Source: Alteromonadaceae bacterium 2753L.S.0a.02 (lineage in GTDB: Bacteria > Pseudomonadota > Gammaproteobacteria > Pseudomonadales > Cellvibrionaceae). From it: a DNA stretch of 64,000 nucleotides. Of this stretch, positions 35,298-43,852 are shown piece by piece. The notes beneath the pieces were generated by a model that searched no databases, had not been told where the DNA came from, and worked only from the letters and a program-made list of their open reading frames with translations. Location: the NCBI GenBank assembly GCA_007827375.1, contig VISH01000001.1, forward strand, positions 310,001 through 374,000, in the 5' to 3' direction. Each line of letters opens with the position of its first letter. Position 1 is the first letter of the stretch. The position numbers and the translations under genes were made by a program.

Positions 35298-35638
35298 AGC
35301 AAACTCAAAGGGCGACGTTCGCGCCCGGATAAATGGGCGGCAAGCATACAGCAAAAGCCTACTAATAGGTAAACAAATCGTCCACCGCCACAAAACCACG
35401 ATTTAAGGTTCAGACTCGTACAGTGACTAATTCCCAGGCTATCAAGGCGAGGGCGTTATTTTACCGGGTTAATAGCCAGTGCACGGATGCACCGCCACGA
35501 AACAAGGGTTCAGTCGAGCCCCAATATTCAGGTTTTCCACGCAAACCCGCCAGATTTTTAGAGCACCTCAAGCACAACGTCTAAACTTACAGCCAACTTC
35601 GGTTTGTGTAGCACCTGCTGGAAACCTAAAATCACGCA
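35298..35638. other. 341-base gap between divergent rhlE and a secreted orphan
   Basis: No gene could be supported. It must contain the rhlE promoter and a rather long leader. A short CGCCC/GGGCG stem lies within it near the rhlE start. I see nothing else. Confidence 0.4.
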
Positions 35639-36130
35639 ATGAAAACTTTGTGCCTTATCTTATTGACTGTTTTACGGCTTGATCCAGTATTCGCTGCTTC
35701 ACAAACGCAGCCTAGCCGCCGTATCGATCTTTCGGATAACAACCGTCTTGAACGCCTTTACCTGCAACACGCGGCACCTAATACGGGAATCTACTCAGGG
35801 CAAAACCTTACCATTCTTATGTTGTTTAGTCGGCATGCACAGCAGCAAACCGAGAGCCGCATCAACGCCTATCTCGCCAGAGATCTGGTGCCCATTTTTG
35901 AATCCAACCCAGCTGCTTTTGTCGCACGTCTCGCTCAGATACCAAGCCTTACACAAGCAGTTTGCAACAGACTCAATGCCTATTTCGAGACGATGCCCAA
36001 CCCACATGAAGACAGAAAAATGTTTTTGAACAAGTATTCAAATACATTGGCATCGGGTTTAAAGCCTAGCGATTTTGCCCTCTGTTTGAATCAGTTTGCA
36101 GATGATAGCAGCGCTCAATCGCGCCATTAG
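35639..36130 (+). CDS. secreted protein of unknown function
   Basis: 163 residues with a signal peptide (MKTLCLILLTVLRLDPVFA). The mature part is mostly alpha-helical, with two Cys (near VCNRLNAYF and ALCLNQF) that could pair. No family is recognised. The RBS is weak. Its last 4 bases overlap the convergent PRC-barrel gene. Confidence 0.6.
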   Translation: MKTLCLILLTVLRLDPVFAASQTQPSRRIDLSDNNRLERLYLQHAAPNTGIYSGQNLTILMLFSRHAQQQTESRINAYLARDLVPIFESNPAAFVARLAQIPSLTQAVCNRLNAYFETMPNPHEDRKMFLNKYSNTLASGLKPSDFALCLNQFADDSSAQSRH

Positions 36131-36860
36131 AATTCAGGTTCTAAAAATACCTCTAAAGGATTCAGATTGGGTTTATCGACATAATAATCGCGTTGTTTCG
36201 ATTGGGCGAACGAAGCCGACCGTTTTCGCAATTGCTCTTGCGTTACATCCACTGCCAAATGGCGAGCACGCCATTGGGCGACACTAACCTCTTGCGGTTT
36301 AATCAAAACGCTATTTTGTTTCGGGCATCGGCCACAAGTGTTGATTTCGAGGTGCGCAGTTTCCAAATTAGCATCATTCAGAATAATGTCTTTGACAAAA
36401 CCAATATCGGCATCTTTCGCCTGTACACTGTAAGCTCGCATTTCAAAAAACGAATGCAAACACTCGGGCTCAAGATTTTCGCCAATTTGCAGCACACCAA
36501 TATGCTGTGGGTCTTTGCTTCGAACGATAGGTTCACCCCAATAGGGACAATAACCGAAATAATCACAGAGTTTTGATTCAAAACTGCGTGTAACAGGCGT
36601 ATGCCAGTCAAGAAGTGGACCATTCGCGATAAACTCACGGCTTCTGCTTGCCGTAATGACGCCAGTTGCGTGATTTATTTTTCGGAGTTCCAGTGTGCTG
36701 AGTAACACGCGGCGCCCGCAGACATCCAATTATCAGTATCGATTTCCGCATAGCGGATATGCCAGCTTTCGCCCTCAATAAGTAAATCTTTAACCTTGCC
36801 AATATGGCAACCGTCACCCCAAATTTCGTATCCCAACAATTGACTCGCACGTACATACAT
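36127..36860 (-). pseudogene. PRC-barrel domain protein, broken by a one-base frameshift
   Basis: Two frames together make one PRC-barrel protein of about 244 residues. The first (from the ATG at 36860) reads MYVRASQLLGYEIWGDGCHIG, KVKDLLIEGESWHIRYAEIDTDNWMSAG in parts, then runs into junk and stops at 36675. The other frame picks up at the same place with RRVLLSTLELRKIN and continues through FESKLCDYFGYCPYW and a second PRC-like half to 36127. The break is at about 36715-36720, in a G-run (GCGGGCGCC), and one extra G restores the frame. Either a real mutation or a sequencing error. Confidence 0.75.
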
Positions 36861-37378
36861 GATGATCACCGATACTAAAATGTAGAGTTAGAACCTTTGC
36901 CGACCCGCAGATGGGCTGATGGCACACATCCAGCGGTGAACATCCGCTGTTTTCCAGTACTTAGACAACCACGCCCTTATAAATTTCAGAATTTCTTTGT
37001 GTTGTAGGCTGTGAGCCAGCACCAATTTTGCGGGATTTATAATAAACCCTCTAAATTTTTCCAAGGGTTGTTCACTGCAAAAAAAGCACGGGCCAGCGCC
37101 CGCGCGAATTCGGAGATGTGAAGGCATTGCTCATCGAAATTCGAAATGCCTTTGAGCTTGAGGGGCAAGCCGTTGTTGAAAACGACTTGTACGCTTTGAT
37201 CACTGCACAACGAAAAGGTCTATAAAAATTTTCTACCAGTTAATTTAATTTATTAAATAAAACGAATTCATGCGACGTGGCAACACGATAGCCCTCCCGT
37301 TCACTTGAATTAAGCAGCCGGGCACGTTAGCTTAACTTGCACTTAGCATTACATCCACACTCTAACCGGACACACGCT
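36861..37378. other. 518-base gap without a supported gene
   Basis: Open frames here (for example 36888-37127 minus) lack an RBS and resemble no protein. An imperfect stem AAGGCATT/AATGCCTT is near 37122-37153. The 3' part (37220-37280) is AT-rich and probably holds the promoter of the MscS gene. Confidence 0.4.
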
Positions 37379-38455
37379 ATGGCCTTGTTGGAATCATGGG
37401 TAAGCACCCCGGGCAATTTTCAGGGAATCCTGCTAGTCGTTGTTACGATCACCTTTGCGCTGCTATTACATTGGCTGGTGTTTTACCTTCTGCTGAAATC
37501 CACAAATTCTATTTCTTCTACGCCCTGGCGCAGCGTTCTCAAAAAGATTCGCACCCTGGCGCTGTTTGGGTTCATTGTATTGGCTATCAAATTCACACTA
37601 CCTCTGGTAGTGATGCCACCAAATACCGAATTATTTTTAAATTATATGGTGCGGCTGCTCCTGGTAGGAATCACTGGTTGGCTGGTGCTGCAAATGAGTA
37701 ATGGGCTCCTGGAATACAGCATTGCGCGGCAGCGAATCGATGTAGAAGATAACCTTGTGGCGCGCAAAATGCGCACTCGTCTTCGAGTGCTCCGCCAGGC
37801 GCTCGCAACAGTAATTGTGCTGGTTACCATAGCTGCCATGTTGTTGGTATTTCCGGAGGCACGGAGTATCGGGTTGTCACTTTTTGCCTCTGCCGGAGTC
37901 GCCGGAATTGTTGTCGGTTTCGCCGCGCGGCCCGTACTGTCCAATTTACTGGCAGGTATCCAAATTGCACTTACGCAACCCATTCGCATCGATGATGCGG
38001 TGGTTATCGAGGGCGAGTGGGGCTGGATTGAGGAAATTACCTCCACCTATGTGGTTATAAAAATCTGGGACTGGCGACGCTTGGTGGTCCCTCTGAGTCA
38101 GGTGATCGAAAAACCTTTTCAGAACTGGACACGACAAACGGCGTCAATTATTGGTAGTGTTACCTGGCACACCGATTACAGCCTTCCAGTCGACGCGATG
38201 CGCTCCAAGCTAATGCAGTTGTTGCAGGACTCACCACATTGGGATGGCGATGTTCAGGTGCTGCAAGTTGTCGAAGCTGGGCCGGAAACCATGACGCTAC
38301 GTGCTTTAATGAGCGCAAAGAACAGCCCAACAGCCTGGGACCTGCGCTGTGAGATTCGTGAAAAAATGATCGCCTGGTTGCAGAACAGCCACCCAACAGC
38401 CCTGCCTCGTAAACGGCTTCAGGGCGAACTTCTGTCGCAAACTACCTCAGAGTAA
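37379..38455 (+). CDS. mechanosensitive ion channel, MscS family (second)
   Basis: About 358 residues from the ATG at 37379; a TTG at 37337 is less likely. Four or five membrane segments are followed by the MscS core: SIGLSLFASAGVAGIVVGFAARPVLSNLLAG (pore helix with Gly/Ala packing), IRIDDAVVIEGEWGWIEEIT and the VVPLSQVIEKPFQNWTR strand. The cytoplasmic domain is short. It differs clearly from the other MscS protein at 6133-7290, so the two are not recent copies. Confidence 0.9.
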   Translation: MALLESWVSTPGNFQGILLVVVTITFALLLHWLVFYLLLKSTNSISSTPWRSVLKKIRTLALFGFIVLAIKFTLPLVVMPPNTELFLNYMVRLLLVGITGWLVLQMSNGLLEYSIARQRIDVEDNLVARKMRTRLRVLRQALATVIVLVTIAAMLLVFPEARSIGLSLFASAGVAGIVVGFAARPVLSNLLAGIQIALTQPIRIDDAVVIEGEWGWIEEITSTYVVIKIWDWRRLVVPLSQVIEKPFQNWTRQTASIIGSVTWHTDYSLPVDAMRSKLMQLLQDSPHWDGDVQVLQVVEAGPETMTLRALMSAKNSPTAWDLRCEIREKMIAWLQNSHPTALPRKRLQGELLSQTTSE

Positions 38456-38468
38456 GCGGCGGTGGCAC

Positions 38469-39749
38469 TTATTTTCCAACCGCGAAGCCAGTCGCCGGAT
38501 TGCTATCAGACCCCCAAAGGTGTCGATTGGCGAGCGCGATTTCCGGGTCTATTCCTAAAATTGCCACCCCGATAACTTTATCACCACGCCCGAAAAGCGG
38601 AAACGAAACGTGAACAAGGAAACGCGCGGTCGATGCGTCGTATTGTATTGGGCTCGCATAAACCTGCACCGGCGTGTGCTGCACCACTTCGCTAAATTTG
38701 CTTTCATCGCCTTGGTAGAAATCAGAGGTTTTATCGGTAACCACGGCATTGAAGCCCAATTTATCAGTAACAATAATTTCTCGAATCACGCCGCGCGAAC
38801 GCTCTTTGAGGCTTATCAAGTTCAGTGCCGCCTGAGATTGCACTACGCCTGAAAACAAATGTTGAATAGATTTTTGATGAGCCCCCCAGCGCCAGGCGTA
38901 TTCCAGAGTATCGATATCGGCAGATTGTAGAGGCGGAGATTGGTTTTGCTGTTGCACCTGTTGGCGTACCGAAGCATCTTCCTGAATGCTATTAAAAAAG
39001 TGACTCCCCTCAAAGATCAGATGTTCGCGCTCAGCGCTGTCGAGACGCATCGACACCGGCAAACAACCGCTGATGGTGTTGTTGAACTCCGAAATAAACT
39101 GCGCATTATTAGCGGCAAATGGTTTGGAAAAAGCCACCGACTTTGGAGAATATTTCACAAAATGTAAGTAGCTATGGCTCAACTTACCTTCGCTAGGTTG
39201 GTACTCGTCGCGTCGTGCCTGATGCAAATCCACTAACACGCTATCGAATCGGTTCATTGCAAACATGTTAAGCAATATTTGCATATCCAAAACGCGGCTT
39301 TTAATCGGGTAATTACGTTGTTCCAGCCAATTTTCCTGCGGGGAACCCAAAATAACGCCAAGACTACCGAAGTAATTTGCCCCCACATCACTCACCAGAT
39401 CGCCTTGAACGGCATGGCTGAAGATAACCCACTTTTCAAGAGCTATGGGCTGAGAGAGGGTAAACAAATCAACATGATTCACTTGCTCGGGAGTGACACT
39501 TAATAAGGCATCGACACGCCCCGCCCGCAAACTTTGGAAGGCGCGCTTTTGAGGATAAACCACGATTTTGTAGGGCCGCCCCAGGTTGTCCAGCACGCAA
39601 CGTAATGCACCCACAGAACTACCGCTAAGTGTTGGTTCTGCAGTGACTTGGTAAGGAGGGCTTTCGTAAGTGGCAATAGTAACGAGTTTATCGCCTAGCG
39701 GAATAGCATTAGTATTAAATGCCATAAAAGATATTATTGCGCCAACCAT
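38469..39749 (-). CDS. periplasmic binding-type protein fused to a Cache-like domain
   Basis: About 426 residues if the ATG at 39749 is used; the frame is open to a TTG at 39905 and the true start is uncertain. A short signal-like hydrophobic segment precedes a family 3 extracellular solute-binding domain (VTIATYESPPYQV, LRAGRVDALLSVTPEQ). From about residue 265 it changes to a PDC/Cache-like sensor segment with IIVTDKLGFNAVVTDKTSDFYQGDE and VIGVAILGIDPE. No output domain or second membrane helix is present, so it may signal through a partner. Function unknown. Confidence 0.75.
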   Translation of the reverse strand: MVGAIISFMAFNTNAIPLGDKLVTIATYESPPYQVTAEPTLSGSSVGALRCVLDNLGRPYKIVVYPQKRAFQSLRAGRVDALLSVTPEQVNHVDLFTLSQPIALEKWVIFSHAVQGDLVSDVGANYFGSLGVILGSPQENWLEQRNYPIKSRVLDMQILLNMFAMNRFDSVLVDLHQARRDEYQPSEGKLSHSYLHFVKYSPKSVAFSKPFAANNAQFISEFNNTISGCLPVSMRLDSAEREHLIFEGSHFFNSIQEDASVRQQVQQQNQSPPLQSADIDTLEYAWRWGAHQKSIQHLFSGVVQSQAALNLISLKERSRGVIREIIVTDKLGFNAVVTDKTSDFYQGDESKFSEVVQHTPVQVYASPIQYDASTARFLVHVSFPLFGRGDKVIGVAILGIDPEIALANRHLWGSDSNPATGFAVGK

Positions 39750-39959
39750 AAATAGCGTACAGCTTGTATGGGTTGGCAATCGTGTCGTTAAGTTGCAAAG
39801 CAAATCCGCATTCCTTTGTAGCGGTTCAAACTTATATTGGGAAAAATCATCTCTACAGAATAGCTGTTCATTCCTATTTATGCCCGTGTTGAAGCGTTCG
39901 AGCAATGAATTTCAGAAAGAGGCCGCAAGATTTAAAGCAGAAAGCAAAATCGAGCCGCC

Positions 39960-40880
39960 TCAGACATCCATTGATGGTACCGCCAGGGAGAGTTTTCTCG
40001 CCTCCTGAATAACCTGTTTCGTCACCGGATTGGCAACCCGCCGCTGCGGGCTTATGGCGTAAAACTGATCTTTTACCACCTGCTCACGACCTATCATCCG
40101 CAAATTGGGAAATTGCTTCATCACAAAGGGTTCTATCATGGTCGGCGAGAAAAAACCGCCGTGTCCTTCATGACCAAACATTTTCATTAGCGCAGTGTCG
40201 TCAAATTCTGCGATTATCTTCGGTGAAACGCCTTCGGATTCCAACCAAGACAGCAGTAGGTTTTTTTGAACCGAGTTGTCACCAGGCATTAACACGGGAT
40301 AACCGTTGAGACACTGCGGAAAATTTTCCGCATCAAGTTCGGGTAACAGCGGAGACGTATAAAAGGTAAAACCCGACTCAGCCATCAAATGGCTGTAGCC
40401 CTTCACCCCCATGCGCGGCGGAATGGGGCGATCGGAAATGATTAAATCCAGGCGATTGACGGCAAATTCTTTCAGCAGCGCAGAAAAATCGCCCTCACGC
40501 ACTGTGAGTTTCACCTGCTTTTCCAGCGAAAAACTTTTATGTAGCAGATCATAGGCGAATATTTTTGGCACCGATTCCAATACCCCGACCACGTAATTCA
40601 GCTCGCCCTTCGCTTTCTGTGCTGAGAGAACATCGCCCAACTCGGCGCCCAAACGAAATATATCTTCCGCATAGGCATAGGCAATCTGTCCCATTTCGTT
40701 CAACACCAAGCGCTTGTCAACCCGATTAAACAACTGGTAACCGAGGTAGTTTTCCATGCTGCTAAGTTGGCCACTGATTGTTTGAGGAGTTACGTGCAGC
40801 TTCTTTGCTGCGCGATGGACGCCCCCCTCGCGCGCTACAGTGTAGAAATACTGCAAGTGGTTGTAATTCAGTTGTTTCAT
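39960..40880 (-). CDS. LysR-family regulator, NhaR-like
   Basis: 306 residues. The N-terminus MKQLNYNHLQYFYTVAREGGV and HVTPQTISGQLSSMENYLGYQLFNR carries the winged helix-turn-helix, close in detail to NhaR, the activator of the Na+/H+ antiporter gene nhaA. The C-terminal half (DLIISDRPIP, LMPGDNSVQKNLLLSWLES, FDDTALMKMFG) is also NhaR-like. No nhaA gene lies next to it; the adjacent divergent genes are purEK. The true target is unknown. Confidence 0.9.
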   Translation of the reverse strand: MKQLNYNHLQYFYTVAREGGVHRAAKKLHVTPQTISGQLSSMENYLGYQLFNRVDKRLVLNEMGQIAYAYAEDIFRLGAELGDVLSAQKAKGELNYVVGVLESVPKIFAYDLLHKSFSLEKQVKLTVREGDFSALLKEFAVNRLDLIISDRPIPPRMGVKGYSHLMAESGFTFYTSPLLPELDAENFPQCLNGYPVLMPGDNSVQKNLLLSWLESEGVSPKIIAEFDDTALMKMFGHEGHGGFFSPTMIEPFVMKQFPNLRMIGREQVVKDQFYAISPQRRVANPVTKQVIQEARKLSLAVPSMDV

Positions 40881-41120
40881 CGCGGGCTGCCAGCTTATAT
40901 CAGATAAACTCGAACATTATGTACATTTTATTCGATTTTAACAGGAGCTCTCGATGGGATACAGTGAATAGTCCAAGTAAACCAGTGGGAAATAAGCTCC
41001 TGAAATTTGCACGGCCAACAACGAGCCAGCTCAGCGCCAGTGTAAAAGGAAAACCCACAACGCAGCGCCAGCCACAACTGCATAGAACAGCAACTGAGCT
41101 GCGTAGATTAGAGACAAGCG

Positions 41121-41612
41121 ATGAATAACCTAGCCTTCGAAAAAGTAATGATCGTGATGGGTTCCCAATCTGATTGGAACACCATGAAAAACGCCTGCGA
41201 ACCCTTAACACAGCTGGGAGTTACTTTTAACTCAGCGGTAGTTTCCGCGCATCGCACCCCGCAGCGTTTGTTTCAATTTGCCAGCGCCGCGCAATCCCAA
41301 GGCACCCAAGTGATCATTGCCGGCGCCGGTGGTTCGGCGCACTTACCCGGGATGATCGCCGCACTCACGCCGTTACCTGTGATTGCGGTTCCTGTGCGCT
41401 CCAAATTTAACGATGGCCTCGACAGCTTGCTTTCCATTGTGCAAATGCCGCGTGGTATTGCGGTAGCCACACAAGCGGTTGGTGAAGCCGGCGCTTTTAA
41501 TGCCGGATTAATGGCCGCTCAAATACTCGCCCTGAGCGACCCCGGTTTACAAACACGCCTCACCGATTGGCGCGCCAGCCAGACATCATCTGTTCCCCTG
41601 GAGGTTGAATAA
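41121..41612 (+). CDS. purE: 5-(carboxyamino)imidazole ribonucleotide mutase, class I PurE
   Basis: 163 residues with the class I PurE signature: MGSQSDWNTMKNA (phosphate loop), VVSAHRTPQR, AGAGGSAHLPGM and the N-CAIR binding VPVRSKFNDGLDSLLSIVQMP. It converts N5-CAIR to CAIR in de novo purine synthesis. It is coupled to purK by a TAATG overlap, the usual arrangement. The RBS is weak. Confidence 0.96.
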   Translation: MNNLAFEKVMIVMGSQSDWNTMKNACEPLTQLGVTFNSAVVSAHRTPQRLFQFASAAQSQGTQVIIAGAGGSAHLPGMIAALTPLPVIAVPVRSKFNDGLDSLLSIVQMPRGIAVATQAVGEAGAFNAGLMAAQILALSDPGLQTRLTDWRASQTSSVPLEVE

Positions 41613-42748
41613 TGAAGATTGCTATTGTTGGATGCGGGCAGTTGGCGCGCATGCTCGCCCTGGCGGGAATCGCACTGGGACACAAGTTTTCATTTATCGC
41701 TGAAGCAGCAGAAAGCACTCAATGTGTGGATGGGCTTGGAAATATCGTGCACTTAAATTGCGACCTGAATGTCGACGAGCTTTATCAACAATTGGGATGC
41801 CCCGATGTGGTGACCGTTGAAAAAGAGCAGGTATCATTAAATTTATTGCGGGCGCTGCAAAAATTCTGCGAGGTTTACCCTAATCCCGATGCGATACATA
41901 CCACGCAAAACCGCATTCGAGAAAAAAAATTCCTGCATCATAACGGATTGCCACTTGCACCCTTTGTTGAAATACATAAACAAAGCGACTTGGAACTCGC
42001 CGCGCAGAAATTGCGGTTCCCGCTATTTTTAAAACATGCCGACTTGGGTTACGACGGAAAAAACCAATGGCGCATAGACGACAAGCAGGCATTGCAACGG
42101 TTTGCGGAAAATTACCAAGGAGCCCCCCTTGTTGCTGAACAAGGCGTCGACTTTTTATTCGAAGCATCCCTGATTGGTGTTCGAAACAATAAAGGTAACA
42201 GTGAAATCTACGCAGCCACAAAAAACCAACACCGCGATGGCATTTTATTGTGGTCCCTCGCCAGTGAAAGCTGGAGTTTTGCAGAACATCTCATTCCAGC
42301 ACGACAATATCTGGAAATGCTCCTACATGAATGGCGCTATGTCGGCGTTTTAGCGATGGAATTATTTGTAACCGACAACGGTGTACTCATTAACGAGCTC
42401 GCTCCGCGCGTACATAACAGCGGCCACTGGACACTCGATGCTCCACTAACATCACAATTTGAAAACCATATTCGAGCAATCACGGGCGAAGCTCTGGGGC
42501 ACACCAAATTGCAGGGTTGTGCCGGTATGTTGAATCTACTTGGTGTGAACAATGTTCCCATAGAGCTTGGAGAAAACAGTTATCTCTGGCAATACCCGAA
42601 ATCCTTAAAACCCGGTCGTAAAATGGGGCACATCAATATCACTGCCCCCAATGAAATTAAAGCCATTAATCAGTTGAACATGTTAACCGATCTTATCTAT
42701 GGGCGCGGTGTGAGTAACAGCAGTGAGCTGTACTCGCATTATGCGTAA
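41612..42748 (+). CDS. purK: 5-(carboxyamino)imidazole ribonucleotide synthase, PurK
   Basis: 378 residues of the ATP-grasp superfamily. The N-terminal IVGCGQLARMLALAG loop, the ATP-binding lid (LKHADLGYDGKNQWRID), VAEQGVDFLFEASLIG, VLAMELFVTDNGVLINELAPRVHNSGHWT and PGRKMGHINI are diagnostic. It makes N5-CAIR from AIR, ATP and bicarbonate. Length is normal. The start shares one base with the purE stop. Confidence 0.96.
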   Translation: MKIAIVGCGQLARMLALAGIALGHKFSFIAEAAESTQCVDGLGNIVHLNCDLNVDELYQQLGCPDVVTVEKEQVSLNLLRALQKFCEVYPNPDAIHTTQNRIREKKFLHHNGLPLAPFVEIHKQSDLELAAQKLRFPLFLKHADLGYDGKNQWRIDDKQALQRFAENYQGAPLVAEQGVDFLFEASLIGVRNNKGNSEIYAATKNQHRDGILLWSLASESWSFAEHLIPARQYLEMLLHEWRYVGVLAMELFVTDNGVLINELAPRVHNSGHWTLDAPLTSQFENHIRAITGEALGHTKLQGCAGMLNLLGVNNVPIELGENSYLWQYPKSLKPGRKMGHINITAPNEIKAINQLNMLTDLIYGRGVSNSSELYSHYA

Positions 42749-43145
42749 AACCCGTTAGGTCTTTGCCGAAATTCACCACCACTGGTGCTCGAGTATCTGA
42801 AAATTGCAACGACTTACAGTTTTCACTTCTATAAAACCGCTGGGCAATACTTGAAGAGAGAATAAACGCGAATAAAAATGAATCTCACGGCTGAGGCCAC
42901 CCGTTATATTAGCGTTAGAGCAATTAAAATTCTGACATCCTATCGCACTCATTGACGCACTTGAACGCGGCACTCCTGAATTCACTAACTAAACTTACTT
43001 CAATTGGCCAGGTTGCTCTTAAGTAACAACAACTTGGTTGCTAAGCGACATTCCATAATACAAGCCATGGAACACCCACACAGGATTTTGCCTGCCCGTT
43101 AATGATTAGCGGCGACTGTGATATGACCACCTTAGGAGGAGAAAG
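42749..43145. other. 397-base gap after purK
   Basis: No gene supported. Open frames here lack an RBS and protein-like composition. A strong Shine-Dalgarno sequence (TAGGAGGAG) at the end of the gap belongs to the downstream acetyltransferase gene. I see no riboswitch or clear terminator. Confidence 0.4.
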
Positions 43146-43652
43146 ATGTTCGCGAGTTTACCCCTGCCCGATGGGCTGGGGCTGCGCACAGCGCAAGCTT
43201 CAGATAAACCCTTTATTACCCGTTTGTTTCACAGTTCACGCCAGCACTTTTATCTCGCCGATGTGGAGCAGGAATTCTTGGCGACAAACAGCGAGCAACA
43301 GTGTGATTTTCAACTAAAAGGTGATGGTAGCCGAAGCCCCAGTGCCTACACATTTAAAGTAGAAAAACAAAACGAAACGATTGCTCGGGTGAGCATCGAT
43401 TTCAGCATTAACACGGCACATATCGTTGAGCTAAGGTTAATTCCGGAAGTGCTCGGTAAAGGTTACGCCAAAACCATTCTTCGCGCACTGAAAGAAATTG
43501 CGACACGGCAACAAGTCGCCCTGACCCTCTTCGTAAATCACAACAACCGACAAGCCAAACAAGTATATGCCGACCTGGGGTTTGTGTATGAATGTGCAGA
43601 TGATGTGCAGGAGTTTTTAGCCTGGTACCCGCCAAGCCTGGCGCGACAGTGA
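43146..43652 (+). CDS. GNAT-family N-acetyltransferase (second)
   Basis: 168 residues with a strong AGGAGG 6-7 bases before the ATG. The acetyl-CoA motif is LRLIPEVLGKGYAKTIL (x-x-x-G-x-G/A), followed by ALTLFVNHNNRQAKQVYADLGF, where Asn and Tyr are typical of the family. The first 40 residues (GLRTAQASDKPFITRLFHSSRQHFYLAD in parts) match the N-terminus of GNAT proteins. Substrate unknown. Confidence 0.87.
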   Translation: MFASLPLPDGLGLRTAQASDKPFITRLFHSSRQHFYLADVEQEFLATNSEQQCDFQLKGDGSRSPSAYTFKVEKQNETIARVSIDFSINTAHIVELRLIPEVLGKGYAKTILRALKEIATRQQVALTLFVNHNNRQAKQVYADLGFVYECADDVQEFLAWYPPSLARQ

Positions 43653-43852
43653 TAGTGCGACGGGCAGATGCTGCTTTTCCTAATCTTCAGGTTACCGCGT
43701 GAAAACCGCGCTGCAAGTGCTGAACTGGATCACATAGGCAGGAATCACCCGCCGGCATTGGCAACATAATATCGACTCCTCCGCAGACTGCCGTATTGCG
43801 CCAGTGTTAGGCTAGCTTCGCTAAAAAAATAATTCAAAAAACGGACGCTATC

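Noticed and set aside
36888..37127. 79-codon open frame on the minus strand
   Set aside because: No RBS, no recognisable protein features, and a composition like non-coding DNA.
42773..42985. 70-codon open frame on the minus strand after purK
   Set aside because: No RBS and no protein-like pattern.
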